Assembly: GCA_963757135.1 (NCBI GenBank)
Contig: CAVWQE010000013.1
Span: 1 to 64,000, forward strand
Length of the DNA: 64,000 bases
Direction: 5' to 3'
Source: Gp1-AA145 sp963757135
GTDB lineage: Bacteria; Acidobacteriota; Terriglobia; Terriglobales; Acidobacteriaceae
Notes under the pieces: model-generated
What the model saw: the letters and a program-made list of their open reading frames with translations, nothing else
The model's database searches: none
Told to the model about the DNA's origin: nothing
Shown: positions 1 to 8,364 of the stretch, one piece after another
Layout: the number at the start of each line of letters is the position of its first letter
How positions within the stretch are numbered: position 1 is the stretch's first letter
Made by a program: the position numbers and the translations under genes

Positions 1-35
1 GCAGGTCAGCGGTTCAAGTCCGCTCGTCGGCTCCA
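1..35 (+). tRNA. 3' part of a tRNA, probably tRNA-Thr
   Basis: The window opens inside a tRNA gene. A T arm is visible (stem AGCGG / CCGCT, loop TTCAAGT, positions 8-24), followed by a seven-base acceptor strand CGTCGGC, discriminator T and an encoded CCA (33-35). The matching 5' acceptor strand would be GCCGACG, and a U discriminator with this acceptor is typical of bacterial tRNA-Thr. The anticodon lies outside the window, so the identity is an inference. Confidence 0.8.
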
Positions 36-199
36 ACTAACCCCTTCGACAGATCTCAGTTTACCCACTTGGGACAGCCAAACTGTCCGATGACTGTCCA
101 ACACTTCACAGTCCAACATTGAACGACACGATTTCAGCCCGGTATTCTGCTCAAGATTAAGATATAAAAGAGCCACAAAATCCCCTCGAGGTGTGTGCG

Positions 200-1840
200 A
201 TGAAATATTGTCTCGTGCTCGGGCTGTTTCTTGGAAGCATGGTTGGCGCACAGGAGCATTCGGCTCACATGCAAGCGAAGCCGGCGGCTCTCATGCAGGG
301 TTATGGCGACCTGCATCACCCCGTATCGACCAACAGCGCGCAAGCGCAGCAATTTTTTGATCAGGGATTGCGTCAGATTTACGCTTTCAACCACGACGAA
401 GCCGCGCGGTCGTTTCAGCGTGCCGCCGAACTGGATCCGAAATTGGCTATGGCTTATTGGGGAGTCGCCGAAGCCGTTGGGCCCAACTACAACGATCCCG
501 CCAGCGACGACCGTTTCGCGGCAGCCCACGCCGCCATTCAGAAGGCGGTCGATCTTTCAGGCGGCGCTTCGCCGGCTGAGCAGGCATACATCAAAGCCAT
601 GGCGCTACGTTTTCCGGCCGATCCCAAAGCCGACCGCCGGCAGGCCGCCGAGGCTTATCACGATGCCATGCGCGAATTGGTCAGACAGTTTCCAGATGAT
701 CTGGACGCGGCCACGCTGTTCGCCGAATCCGGCATGAACCTGCATCCCTGGGGTCTTTGGAAGTTGGATGGAACCCCCAATGAAGGGACCGAAGAAATCG
801 TCGCGACCTTGGAGTCGGTAATCAAGCGAGATCCCAATCATTTAGGCGCGATTCATTACTACATCCACTCCGTAGAGGCTTCGAAATCTCCTGAGCGCGC
901 GCTCGCCGGCGCCAATCGACTCGCCTCTCTGGCGCCAGCTGCGGGACACATTGTTCACATGCCCGCGCATGTTTACATCCGCACTGGCGACTACGCCGCG
1001 GCGGTTAAGACCAACCAGGAAGCGGCGCAGGTGGATCGGGCTTACATCAAGGCGAGCGGCGCACAGGGCATCTATCCCCTGATGTACTACAGCCACAATC
1101 TTCACTTCATCGCGATGTGTTCAGCGATGGATGGCGACTACCCGGAAGCAAGCAGGAATGCCAGCCTGTTGGCTGCCCACGTGGCGCCATACGTTAAGGA
1201 CATGCCACCGGCGGAAGGCTTCATGACCATCCCCATCGCGGTGGATGTGCGTTTCCACAAGTGGGACCAGATCCTCAAGATGCCTCAGCCCGCCCCGGAA
1301 ATGAAGATCACGACTGTGTTCTGGCACTTTGCGCGCGGTATGGCGCTGGCCGCGAAAGGTAAAGTGAACGACGCCGAGGCGGAATATCAGTTCGTCTCGG
1401 AGGCGGAGAAAAATACTCCGGAAGACGTGGTCTTTGCCATGCCGGTAAACAACAAAGCAAAAGACGTTCTAAAAATCGCGAAGGACGTGCTGGGCGCAAA
1501 GATCGCTCTGGCGAAGAAAGACAACGCGCGCGCCATTGATCTGCTGCAAAGTGCTGTGGCTACTCAGGACGGCCTCAAGTACAACGAACCGGAGGATTGG
1601 TTTTTCCCGGTGCGCGAGCCCCTGGGTGCAGCCCTGCTTATGAATGGAGACAATGCCGGTGCGGAGAAAGTCTTCCGCGAAGACTTAAACCGTCATCCGC
1701 GCAACCCACGTTCCTTGTTCGGATTGCAGCAGGCGCTCAAGGCGCAGGGTAAGGAATACGATGCCGCATTTGTGCAAAAGCAATTGCAATCCTCGTGGAA
1801 AGGCGGGGCTGTGCAATTGAAGTTGGATGACCTGGTATGA
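200..1840 (+). CDS. Secreted tetratricopeptide-repeat protein
   Basis: A 546-residue protein with an N-terminal signal peptide (MKYCLVLGLFLGSMVGA) followed by TPR-like helical pairs, e.g. around the AFNHDEAARSFQRAAELDP segment and again in the second half (NPRSLFGLQQALKAQGK). A His-rich central part (HYYIHSVEAS, HMPAHVYIRTGDY, YYSHNLHF) is characteristic of a family of exported TPR proteins of unknown role. The ATG at 200 is chosen over the in-frame GTG at 191 because GAGGTG at 188-193 is well placed as its ribosome site and the signal peptide starts there. Single gene, no clear operon partner. The function is probably protein-protein scaffolding in the periplasm; the ligand is unknown. Confidence 0.85.
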   Translation: MKYCLVLGLFLGSMVGAQEHSAHMQAKPAALMQGYGDLHHPVSTNSAQAQQFFDQGLRQIYAFNHDEAARSFQRAAELDPKLAMAYWGVAEAVGPNYNDPASDDRFAAAHAAIQKAVDLSGGASPAEQAYIKAMALRFPADPKADRRQAAEAYHDAMRELVRQFPDDLDAATLFAESGMNLHPWGLWKLDGTPNEGTEEIVATLESVIKRDPNHLGAIHYYIHSVEASKSPERALAGANRLASLAPAAGHIVHMPAHVYIRTGDYAAAVKTNQEAAQVDRAYIKASGAQGIYPLMYYSHNLHFIAMCSAMDGDYPEASRNASLLAAHVAPYVKDMPPAEGFMTIPIAVDVRFHKWDQILKMPQPAPEMKITTVFWHFARGMALAAKGKVNDAEAEYQFVSEAEKNTPEDVVFAMPVNNKAKDVLKIAKDVLGAKIALAKKDNARAIDLLQSAVATQDGLKYNEPEDWFFPVREPLGAALLMNGDNAGAEKVFREDLNRHPRNPRSLFGLQQALKAQGKEYDAAFVQKQLQSSWKGGAVQLKLDDLV

Positions 1841-1896
1841 GGTAGCCGCTTTGTATTCGTGTTCACCCAATATTGAATAATCGATCGCGATAGCTC

Positions 1897-1922
1897 GGTT
1901 CAGGTCCGATCAGCGGACTCCA
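1897..1922 (+). repeat. Degenerate copy of a tRNA 3' end
   Basis: The sequence ggttcaggtccgatcagcgg and the following actcca resemble the 3' end of the tRNA at 1-35 (ggttcaagtccgctcgtcgg, ctcca): about 20 of 25 positions agree, with one inserted base. No cloverleaf can be built upstream. It may be a decayed attachment-site duplication enclosing the TPR gene, or chance. Confidence 0.3.
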
Positions 1923-1995
1923 TCCGGAACCCCTAGTGCCCGGTCCCAGGATTTACTTGGAATCGGCAAGCCCTCACTGCGCATCCAGATTGTGC

Positions 1996-3558
1996 ATGAA
2001 GCAGCCATGCGATGAGGCGGTGCTCCGGTCAAGTGCGTCCGGAGATCCGTGTGCCGACAAGTCGAGACCGTGGGTGCTGGCGGCGACAATTCTCGGTTCG
2101 AGCATGGCATTCATTGACGGCACCGTCGTCAATGTGGCGCTACCAGCGCTTCAATCAAGTCTCCACGCAACCGTAGTCGATGTTCAGTGGGTTGTCGAGT
2201 CTTATGGCTTATTTCTGTCAGCGTTGATTCTGGTCGGCGGCGCGATGGGCGACTTATTTGGACGCCGCGCGATGTTCCTGGCCGGTGTGGCATTGTTCGC
2301 GGTGGCTTCGATCGGCTGTGGATTCTCATCAACTACTACAAGCCTAATCATTTGGCGCTGCATTCAGGGAATCGCTGCGGCATTCCTGGTGCCCGGTAGT
2401 CTTTCCATTATCAGCGCATCGTTTGATGAGAAGTTTCGGGGGCAGGCCATCGGGACCTGGTCGGGATTCACCGCTATCACTACCGCTCTCGGCCCAGTGC
2501 TGGGCGGATGGTTGATCGAACACGTGTCATGGCATTGGATCTTCTTTATTAATGTGCCGCTGGCAGCTGCGGTGATCGCAATTTCGTTGCGACACATTCC
2601 CGAATCACGCAGCGTGAATCCGCAACGGCTTGATTGGGTTGGAGCGCTGACAGCCACGCTGGGCCTGGCAGGCGTGGTATATGGCTTTCTGGAGTCATCA
2701 ACTCTGGGGTGGAAAAACCCACGCGTATTTGGATGTCTGGCCGCGGGAATAGCTTGCCTTGTACTGTTCGTTCTCACTGAGAGGCGCGTAGCTTCGCCCA
2801 TGGTCCCGCTCCAGCTGTTTCGATCACGGAGCTTCAGTGGCGCGAATCTGCTGACGCTCTTTCTTTATGCCGCGCTGGGAATTTTCTTTTTTCTGTTTCC
2901 GCTCAATTTGATTCAGGTCCAGGGATATTCGGCCACGGCCACGGGCGCTGCCGCCCTGCCGATGATATTGCTGCTGTTCTTTTTGTCGCGCTGGTCGGGC
3001 GGACTGGTGGCGCATTATGGGCCGAAAAAGCCGCTCATGATCGGGCCACTCACGGCCGCGGCCGGGTTTCTGCTTTTCGCTGTACCGTCAATAAGCGCAA
3101 ATTATTGGACCAGCTTTTTCCCAGCGTTCATTATCCTCGGGCTTGGAATGGCGGTCGCCGTCGCTCCGTTGACTACGGTTGTGATGAACTCGGTACAGCA
3201 GAATCACGTGGGCACGGCATCGGGCATCAATAATGCTGTCGCCAGAGTCGCCGGTGTGCTGGCGATTGCTGTGCTGGGAATTGTGATGGTTATGGCTTTT
3301 GGCCACGCGCTGCAACGGTCGCTCGCTAGCCTTGCTTTGCCGGCCAATGTTAGTCGTGATGTTCAATCGAACGCAGCCAGGATGGGCGGGATCAGTGTGC
3401 CATCGAATCTTGATCCGCAGACTACGGCCATGATCCGACGGGCGGTCGCCGCGTCATTCATCTCCGGATTTCGAATCATCATGGTGATCTGTGCGGCGCT
3501 TGCCGCCGGAAGCGCGGCGATTGCATGGCGCATGATTTCTTCCAGGAGTGCTGAATGA
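1996..3558 (+). CDS. MFS multidrug efflux permease, DHA2 (EmrB/QacA) family
   Basis: Inner-membrane drug:H+ antiporter of the 14-helix DHA2 class. The family signature sits in the first membrane segment (AFIDGTVVNVALPALQ), followed by the loop motif GDLFGRRAMFLAG and the helix-5 antiporter motif GPVLGGWLIEHVSWHWIFFI. Length (520 residues from ATG 1996; 540 from the upstream GTG at 1936) fits the family. Neither candidate start has a strong ribosome site; ATG 1996 is preferred because it leaves a shorter cytoplasmic tail before the first helix. No EmrA-type membrane-fusion partner or regulator lies next to it, so the substrate cannot be guessed. Confidence 0.87.
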   Translation: MKQPCDEAVLRSSASGDPCADKSRPWVLAATILGSSMAFIDGTVVNVALPALQSSLHATVVDVQWVVESYGLFLSALILVGGAMGDLFGRRAMFLAGVALFAVASIGCGFSSTTTSLIIWRCIQGIAAAFLVPGSLSIISASFDEKFRGQAIGTWSGFTAITTALGPVLGGWLIEHVSWHWIFFINVPLAAAVIAISLRHIPESRSVNPQRLDWVGALTATLGLAGVVYGFLESSTLGWKNPRVFGCLAAGIACLVLFVLTERRVASPMVPLQLFRSRSFSGANLLTLFLYAALGIFFFLFPLNLIQVQGYSATATGAAALPMILLLFFLSRWSGGLVAHYGPKKPLMIGPLTAAAGFLLFAVPSISANYWTSFFPAFIILGLGMAVAVAPLTTVVMNSVQQNHVGTASGINNAVARVAGVLAIAVLGIVMVMAFGHALQRSLASLALPANVSRDVQSNAARMGGISVPSNLDPQTTAMIRRAVAASFISGFRIIMVICAALAAGSAAIAWRMISSRSAE

Positions 3559-3771
3559 TTTCACGTGACGATCGGGGCAAGATTTGGCTTTCGTATAACA
3601 GTCCAGAGTATCTGTAGAAGCGACATAGCTTGCCGGAGGATCTGCTAGCAAACTTCTCGGTTGTCGAGGCCCTAGCGATGAAGGCGGGGGAATAAGCAAC
3701 GTCGCCGTAGTTGTCCCAAGCGAATGTGCTAGTGTCTCAAGCTACCGATAATTCTGCGAGGAAAACCGGCA

Positions 3772-4680
3772 ATGAGATTCCGATTTATGTGCAGCGTGTG
3801 CGTCTCGATCGTTGTGGCCGTTGCGGTGGTGGGGCAGAGCAGCGCTCAAAGGGACGAGATTGCGTCGCGAATGGCTCAGGCCGAGGGTGTCAAGCTGCAC
3901 TATCTGACTGCCGGTCGCGGACCCTCAGTCATCCTGATTCACGGCTACGCCGAAACTTCGCGCATGTGGAAGCCGATAATTCCGCTTCTCGCGAAGAAGT
4001 TCACTGTCATCGCGCCCGATCTGCCGGGTATCGGCGACTCGGAAATCCCCAAGGATGGACTCGACATGAAGACGGCAGCAATCCGCATTCATGCTCTGGC
4101 GAAGTCGCTCGGCGTCGAAAGGGCCAGAATTGTCGGACACGACATAGGCCTGATGGTCGCGTACGCTTATGCCGCGCAATTTCCGGCAGAGACGGAAAAG
4201 CTGGTCGTGATGGATGCTTTTCTTCCAGGAGTAGCGGGGTGGGAGGACGTGTACAACAATCCTCACATCTGGCATTTCCGCTTCAACGGACCCACGCCCG
4301 AAGCTTTGGTGCGCGGGCGCGAGCGGACATACTTCGAACATTTCTGGAATGACTTCGCGGCGGACAAGAATCATTCGATCCCGGAGGCCGATCGGGTTGC
4401 ATATACGGCGGCTTATGCGCGTCCGCGGCGAATGCGCGCTGGGTGGGCATATTTCGTCTCCTTCCAGCAAGCGGCAAAGGATTTCGAACAGCTTTCTCGA
4501 ACCAAGCTCACTATGCCGGTGCTGGCGATTGGCGGCGAGAAAGCGAACGGAGAAGTGCTCGGGAACCAAATGAAGATTGTTGCCACCGATGCCACGATGG
4601 TTGTTCTGAAAAATACAGGGCACTGGGTGCTGGAAGAGAACCCGAAAGAAACCACTGACGCGCTGATGAAGTTTCTGTGA
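3772..4680 (+). CDS. Exported alpha/beta hydrolase, epoxide hydrolase/dehalogenase type
   Basis: A 302-residue alpha/beta-hydrolase with an N-terminal signal sequence (CVSIVVAVAVVGQSSAQ). The fold markers are in order: oxyanion-hole HGYAETSRMW, DLPGIGDSE, nucleophile elbow VGHDIGLMVAYAYA, and a C-terminal catalytic His in NTGHWVLEE. The elbow has Asp, not Ser (G-H-D-I-G), which is the mark of epoxide hydrolases and haloalkane/haloacetate dehalogenases, not of esterases. GAGGAAAA about nine bases before ATG 3772 supports the start. It ends just before the uronate genes and may be co-transcribed with them; its true substrate is unknown. Confidence 0.85.
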   Translation: MRFRFMCSVCVSIVVAVAVVGQSSAQRDEIASRMAQAEGVKLHYLTAGRGPSVILIHGYAETSRMWKPIIPLLAKKFTVIAPDLPGIGDSEIPKDGLDMKTAAIRIHALAKSLGVERARIVGHDIGLMVAYAYAAQFPAETEKLVVMDAFLPGVAGWEDVYNNPHIWHFRFNGPTPEALVRGRERTYFEHFWNDFAADKNHSIPEADRVAYTAAYARPRRMRAGWAYFVSFQQAAKDFEQLSRTKLTMPVLAIGGEKANGEVLGNQMKIVATDATMVVLKNTGHWVLEENPKETTDALMKFL

Positions 4681-4749
4681 TACCCAATAGAATCGTTGAG
4701 TGTTCCAAACAGGATGGGCCTGCCCTCATTGCAGTGGAAGGAATAGTTC

Positions 4750-4773
4750 ATGAAGTTTGTGAGAGAATCTTGA
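4750..4773 (+). other. Seven-codon mini-ORF coupled to the isomerase start
   Basis: AAGGAA followed by ATG 4750 opens a seven-codon frame (MKFVRES) whose TGA overlaps ATG 4773 of the next gene as TGATG. This arrangement is typical of translational coupling, so it could be a leader peptide. It is short enough to be chance. Confidence 0.3.
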
Positions 4774-5600
4774 TGAATCCTGACGTGGACCCCGTTGCCG
4801 ACAACCTAGTCTTCCGGAATACCAATGCAAAGACGGGCAGACACCTTGCCGTAAGTCCCGATAACAGCTCCATGCGCCACCTTTGCTATGGGCGGATTAT
4901 TCTCGAAGGCGCGAAACGGAGCGAATCATTTTCGACCGGAGACCGGGAGACTGGTTTGATCTGTCTCTCTGGAGAGGCAACGCTCACCATCGGCTCGGAA
5001 AAGGTGTCTCTCGTCCAGTTCGATTCGATTTACATTCCCCGCGATTCGATGGTTGAAGTGACGACAGAGTCCTCAGTGGACCTGGCGGAGTTTTCCTCGG
5101 ACATATCCGGAAAATATCCGTTGCAGGTGGTGCGGTATGCCGATGTATCGAAGGACCCAGGATTGAACTTTACCACCGGCGGCCCAGGATCGCGGCGGCA
5201 CTTGAACATGCTGCTGGCCAAGAATATCGAAGCCGGCAGGCTGGTGGCGGGCTTTACCGACTCAGATCCGGGCAATTGGACAAGCTGGCCTCCGCATGAG
5301 CACGCCACGATGTTGGAGGAGATCTATGTATTCTTCAACATGCCTCATCCGGCGTTCGGCATTCAACTGGTTTACAACAACACGGAGTATCCGGAACTGG
5401 TGACGGTGGTGCGCGACGGCGATGCGGTGCTGATGCCCCGGGGTTTTCATCCGAATGTCTCGGTTCCCGGCCATCGAATTTCCTTTCTGTGGGCGATGGC
5501 GGCGCATCGCGAGGTCGAAGACCGGCAATTCGGCGTGGTCAACGTACAGCAGGGGTTCGATCACGGAAGCTCAGGATTAGAAGCGGGACAAAAAAAGTAA
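4773..5600 (+). CDS. KduI/IolB-family sugar-acid isomerase
   Basis: A double-cupin isomerase of about 275 residues. The metal site of the KduI/IolB family is intact: H-x-H-x4-E in PPHEHATMLEEIYVFF and a later His in LMPRGFHPNVSVPG. Around these the sequence is closer to IolB (5-deoxyglucuronate isomerase) than to classical KduI, but it sits directly before a hexuronate transporter and KduD, so the likely substrate is 5-keto-4-deoxyuronate, isomerised to 2,5-diketo-3-deoxygluconate. ATG 4773 gives the usual N-terminus (NLVFRNTNAKTGRHLAV); the longer in-frame GTG at 4677, overlapping the preceding stop, is less likely. The family is sure; the KduI role is inferred from context. Confidence 0.83.
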   Translation: MNPDVDPVADNLVFRNTNAKTGRHLAVSPDNSSMRHLCYGRIILEGAKRSESFSTGDRETGLICLSGEATLTIGSEKVSLVQFDSIYIPRDSMVEVTTESSVDLAEFSSDISGKYPLQVVRYADVSKDPGLNFTTGGPGSRRHLNMLLAKNIEAGRLVAGFTDSDPGNWTSWPPHEHATMLEEIYVFFNMPHPAFGIQLVYNNTEYPELVTVVRDGDAVLMPRGFHPNVSVPGHRISFLWAMAAHREVEDRQFGVVNVQQGFDHGSSGLEAGQKK

Positions 5601-5613
5601 GTAGTATCGGCTT

Positions 5614-6933
5614 ATGCCCTCCACTGTTGAGCCTCGTCCTTCGGCGTCCGACTCAAGACTTCCCAGCGACTCCCCAATCATCTCGAGGCCTGCCGGCAAC
5701 TTCCGGTGGGTGATTTGCACGCTCCTTCTGATCGGAGTCACTAAGAACTACATGGACCGTCAGGTCCTTGGAGTTCTGAAGACCACGCTCCAACATGATC
5801 TCGGTTGGAACGAAATTGATTACAGCAATCTGGTGTTTGCCTTTCAGGCTGCTTATGCCGCTGGCATGGTGCTGGTGGGCCGTCTGATTGACCGGCTTGG
5901 AACGCGGCTTGGCTATGCACTCTCAATGATCTTCTGGAGTGTGGCTTCAATGGCCCACGCTGGCTGCGGATCGCTTCTGAGCTTTGTCGTCGCCCGTTCA
6001 GCGCTCGGACTTGGCGAGTCGGGCGTCTTCCCGGCCAGCATCAAGACTGTGGCCGAGTGGTTTCCACAAAAAGAGCGGGCGCTGGCCACGGGGATTTTCA
6101 ACGCCGGCACAAACGTCGGCGCGATTCTTACTCCTTTTATAGTTCCGTGGATCACGAAACAGTACGGCTGGCGTGCGGCATTCATCGCTACCGGCGCACT
6201 CGGCTTTGTCTGGCTCATATTCTGGCTGCTGCTTTATCGAAGTCCGGAAGAACATCCGCGTCTTTCTAAGGCCGAACTGGAATACATTAAGGCCAATCGG
6301 CCGCCACCGATTCCTCAGGTCAAGTGGATCAAGATCATTCCTCACCGGCAAACCTGGGCCTTTGTGCTGGGCAAGTTTACGACCGATCCGATCTGGTGGT
6401 TCCTGCTGTTTTGGATTCCGGACTTTCTGCAACGCAATCACGGGCTCAAACTCACTCAACTCGGGTTACCAATTATGGTGATTTACGTTTTGGCTGATGT
6501 CGGTTCCGTGGCCGGAGGATGGCTATCCTCTTCGATGATTCATCGCGGTAAAAGCGTCAACCTGGCACGTAAGACTGCAATGCTGATCTGCGCATTGAGC
6601 GTGGTGCCGATTGTCTTCGCTTATCGAGTTGAAAGTTTATGGGGAGCAGTGCTGCTGATTGGCTTGGCTGCGGCTGCGCATCAGGGTTATTCCGCGAATC
6701 TTTTCACGCTAACGTCGGACATCTTTCCCGCGCAGGCGGTCGGGTCGGTGGTAGGCTTCGGCGGAATGGCGGGCGCAATCGGCGGCATGTTCATGGCCAA
6801 GATCGTCGGGTATGTATTGCAGTGGACGGGAAGCTACATGATTCCGTTCCTGATTGCGGGGCTGGCTTATGTCGTGTCACTGGCGATCATCCATGCACTG
6901 ACGCCGCGTCTGGAGCGAGCGGAAATCGGGTGA
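5614..6933 (+). CDS. MFS hexuronate (galacturonate/glucuronate) permease, ACS family
   Basis: A 439-residue, 12-helix inner-membrane H+ symporter of the anion:cation symporter family, resembling ExuT. The hallmarks are the helix-1 region NYMDRQVLGVLKTTLQHDLG, the loop GRLIDRLGTRLGYAL, and ARSALGLGESGVFPASIKT with WFPQKERALATGIFNAG. The start at 5614 lies 13 bases after the isomerase stop and the gene ends eight bases before kduD, so the three genes form an operon. In this context it should import unsaturated or saturated hexuronates released by pectin hydrolases. Confidence 0.87.
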   Translation: MPSTVEPRPSASDSRLPSDSPIISRPAGNFRWVICTLLLIGVTKNYMDRQVLGVLKTTLQHDLGWNEIDYSNLVFAFQAAYAAGMVLVGRLIDRLGTRLGYALSMIFWSVASMAHAGCGSLLSFVVARSALGLGESGVFPASIKTVAEWFPQKERALATGIFNAGTNVGAILTPFIVPWITKQYGWRAAFIATGALGFVWLIFWLLLYRSPEEHPRLSKAELEYIKANRPPPIPQVKWIKIIPHRQTWAFVLGKFTTDPIWWFLLFWIPDFLQRNHGLKLTQLGLPIMVIYVLADVGSVAGGWLSSSMIHRGKSVNLARKTAMLICALSVVPIVFAYRVESLWGAVLLIGLAAAAHQGYSANLFTLTSDIFPAQAVGSVVGFGGMAGAIGGMFMAKIVGYVLQWTGSYMIPFLIAGLAYVVSLAIIHALTPRLERAEIG

Positions 6934-6941
6934 TCCACAAT

Positions 6942-7706
6942 ATGGTCCTCGAATCATTTAAGGTTACGGGCAAAAATGCACTCGTCACCGGGTCGAGTCG
7001 CGGGCTGGGCGCCGCGATCGCGCTTGCGCTCGCGGAGGCGGGAGCTAATGTCGGATTGCACGGTAGGTCGCCTGCGGGTGAAGCGGGCTGCGAAAAAATC
7101 CGGCAATTCGGCCGCAAAAGCTTTTATCAGGCGGGAGATGTTTCTGATCGGGAGGTCTGTTCGACGCTGATCAAACGGACCGTCGATGAATTCGGTTCCA
7201 TCGATATTCTCATCAACAATGCGGGCATAATCCGGCGCGCGCCCGCTGCCGAATATCCGCAAGCGCACTGGGACGAGCTAATTGCGACGAATTTATCGGC
7301 AGTGTTCTGCTTATCCCAGCTTGCCGGACAACGGATGCTGGAGCGCAAACAGGGCGGCAAGATTGTGAACATCGCGTCGTTGCTGTCGTTTCAAGGCGGA
7401 ATTCTGGTCCCCGCGTACGCAGCTGCCAAAGGCGGCGTGGCGCAATTGACCAAGGCGCTCGCCAACGAATGGGCGCGGTTCGGAATTAACGTCAACGCCA
7501 TCGCACCGGGATACATGGCCACGGACAACACCGAAGCTTTGCGCAATGATCCTGAGCGCAGCCGTCAAATCATGGAGCGCATTCCGGCGGGAAGATGGGG
7601 CACGCCGCAGGACGTGGCCGGGGCCGCAGTGTTCCTTTGTTCGCCCGCCGCTGACTATGTTCACGGCCACGTGCTCGTTGTGGATGGCGGCTGGCTGGCA
7701 CGATGA
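6942..7706 (+). CDS. kduD: 2-dehydro-3-deoxy-D-gluconate 5-dehydrogenase (KduD)
   Basis: A 254-residue classical short-chain dehydrogenase. The NAD(P) motif TGSSRGLG, the NNAG motif, active-site Ser in NIASLLSFQGG and catalytic Y-x3-K in YAAAKGG are all present, and the N-terminus (MVLESFKVTGKNALVTG) and the stretch IAPGYMATDNTEALRNDPER are typical of KduD. The enzyme reduces 2,5-diketo-3-deoxygluconate to KDG in the cytoplasm, the step after the upstream isomerase. ATG 6942 starts eight bases after the permease stop; the reading frame is open further upstream, but that part overlaps the permease and is not coding. Confidence 0.9.
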   Translation: MVLESFKVTGKNALVTGSSRGLGAAIALALAEAGANVGLHGRSPAGEAGCEKIRQFGRKSFYQAGDVSDREVCSTLIKRTVDEFGSIDILINNAGIIRRAPAAEYPQAHWDELIATNLSAVFCLSQLAGQRMLERKQGGKIVNIASLLSFQGGILVPAYAAAKGGVAQLTKALANEWARFGINVNAIAPGYMATDNTEALRNDPERSRQIMERIPAGRWGTPQDVAGAAVFLCSPAADYVHGHVLVVDGGWLAR

Positions 7707-7786
7707 AGCATTCCCCGGCAGCCCCGCACAGCTGAAAGTGATCAATATTGATCCGCTGCGGAGCAGACTTGAACAAAACTCACGTG

Positions 7787-8266
7787 TCAATATCCCTTAA
7801 CTTTGATGACGAAATAAGTGAACTCCTTCGACCCATCGAGCAGGATCTGATGAGGGGTCTTGGGTGGAATGCGGATGACGTCTCCCGGGGAAAGCTTGTG
7901 GCGAACGCCGCCTTCGATTCTTCCGTTACGCTTTTCGTGAGGCTCGGTGGTTTCGGCGCCGACCATGTTGCCGCCGACGACGAGGGTTGCCGATCCGGAT
8001 TGAACGAAGAAGACATCAGCCTGAGTTTCGTGCCATTCCGCCACGCCATCTGCTTCCCGGTGCGCGAGCATGAACAAATCATTATGAAAATCGGCCAGCT
8101 TGCGGGTGCCAAGGTGCTGCGGGCTGGCGGCTGCTTCGGTTTTTAGTTCCTGTGCCATATGCGTAATCGAGTCGCCGGTCCACAATTCAAATCCATCGGA
8201 GGCAGTCTCCTGTGCCGAAACAACGATCAGGGCAAAAACTATAAGACAGCAGAGCTTCGCAATCAT
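7787..8266 (-). CDS. Secreted single-domain cupin protein
   Basis: A 159-residue protein with a signal peptide (LCCLIVFALIVVSAQ) and one cupin beta-barrel: first motif in EWHETQADVFFVQSGSATLVV and second in GDVIRIPPKTPHQILLDG. A GAGGTGA site precedes ATG 8266. It is convergent with kduD and divergent from the GH105 gene, sharing a 98-base intergenic region with the latter. Small secreted cupins of this kind accompany carbohydrate-degradation genes, but the reaction is unknown; a sugar-binding or lyase/isomerase role is possible. Confidence 0.8.
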   Translation of the reverse strand: MIAKLCCLIVFALIVVSAQETASDGFELWTGDSITHMAQELKTEAAASPQHLGTRKLADFHNDLFMLAHREADGVAEWHETQADVFFVQSGSATLVVGGNMVGAETTEPHEKRNGRIEGGVRHKLSPGDVIRIPPKTPHQILLDGSKEFTYFVIKVKGY

Positions 8267-8364
8267 GATTCACCTCAGGAAGGCATGCTATGCATTCCGG
8301 GGTCCGTGCGCAAATTGCTCTGTTATCATTTCGCATTTGACGGAATCGGACGGAGGTAAGAGAC

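Noticed and set aside
1880..1925. A second tRNA gene
   Set aside because: Only a T-arm-like and acceptor-like stretch is present, the stems do not close, and no anticodon or D arm can be found upstream.
3711..4352. A 213-codon plus-strand frame over the hydrolase gene
   Set aside because: It is an out-of-frame shadow of the alpha/beta hydrolase with biased Arg/Cys/Ser content.
6639..6941. Upstream extension of kduD
   Set aside because: This part overlaps the permease gene in another frame and has no resemblance to dehydrogenases; ATG 6942 fits the family start.
7692..7707. Possible sigma-54 promoter (TGGCACG-ATGA-AGCA)
   Set aside because: The -12 element is poor (AGCA in place of TTGC) and it lies inside the 3' end of kduD.
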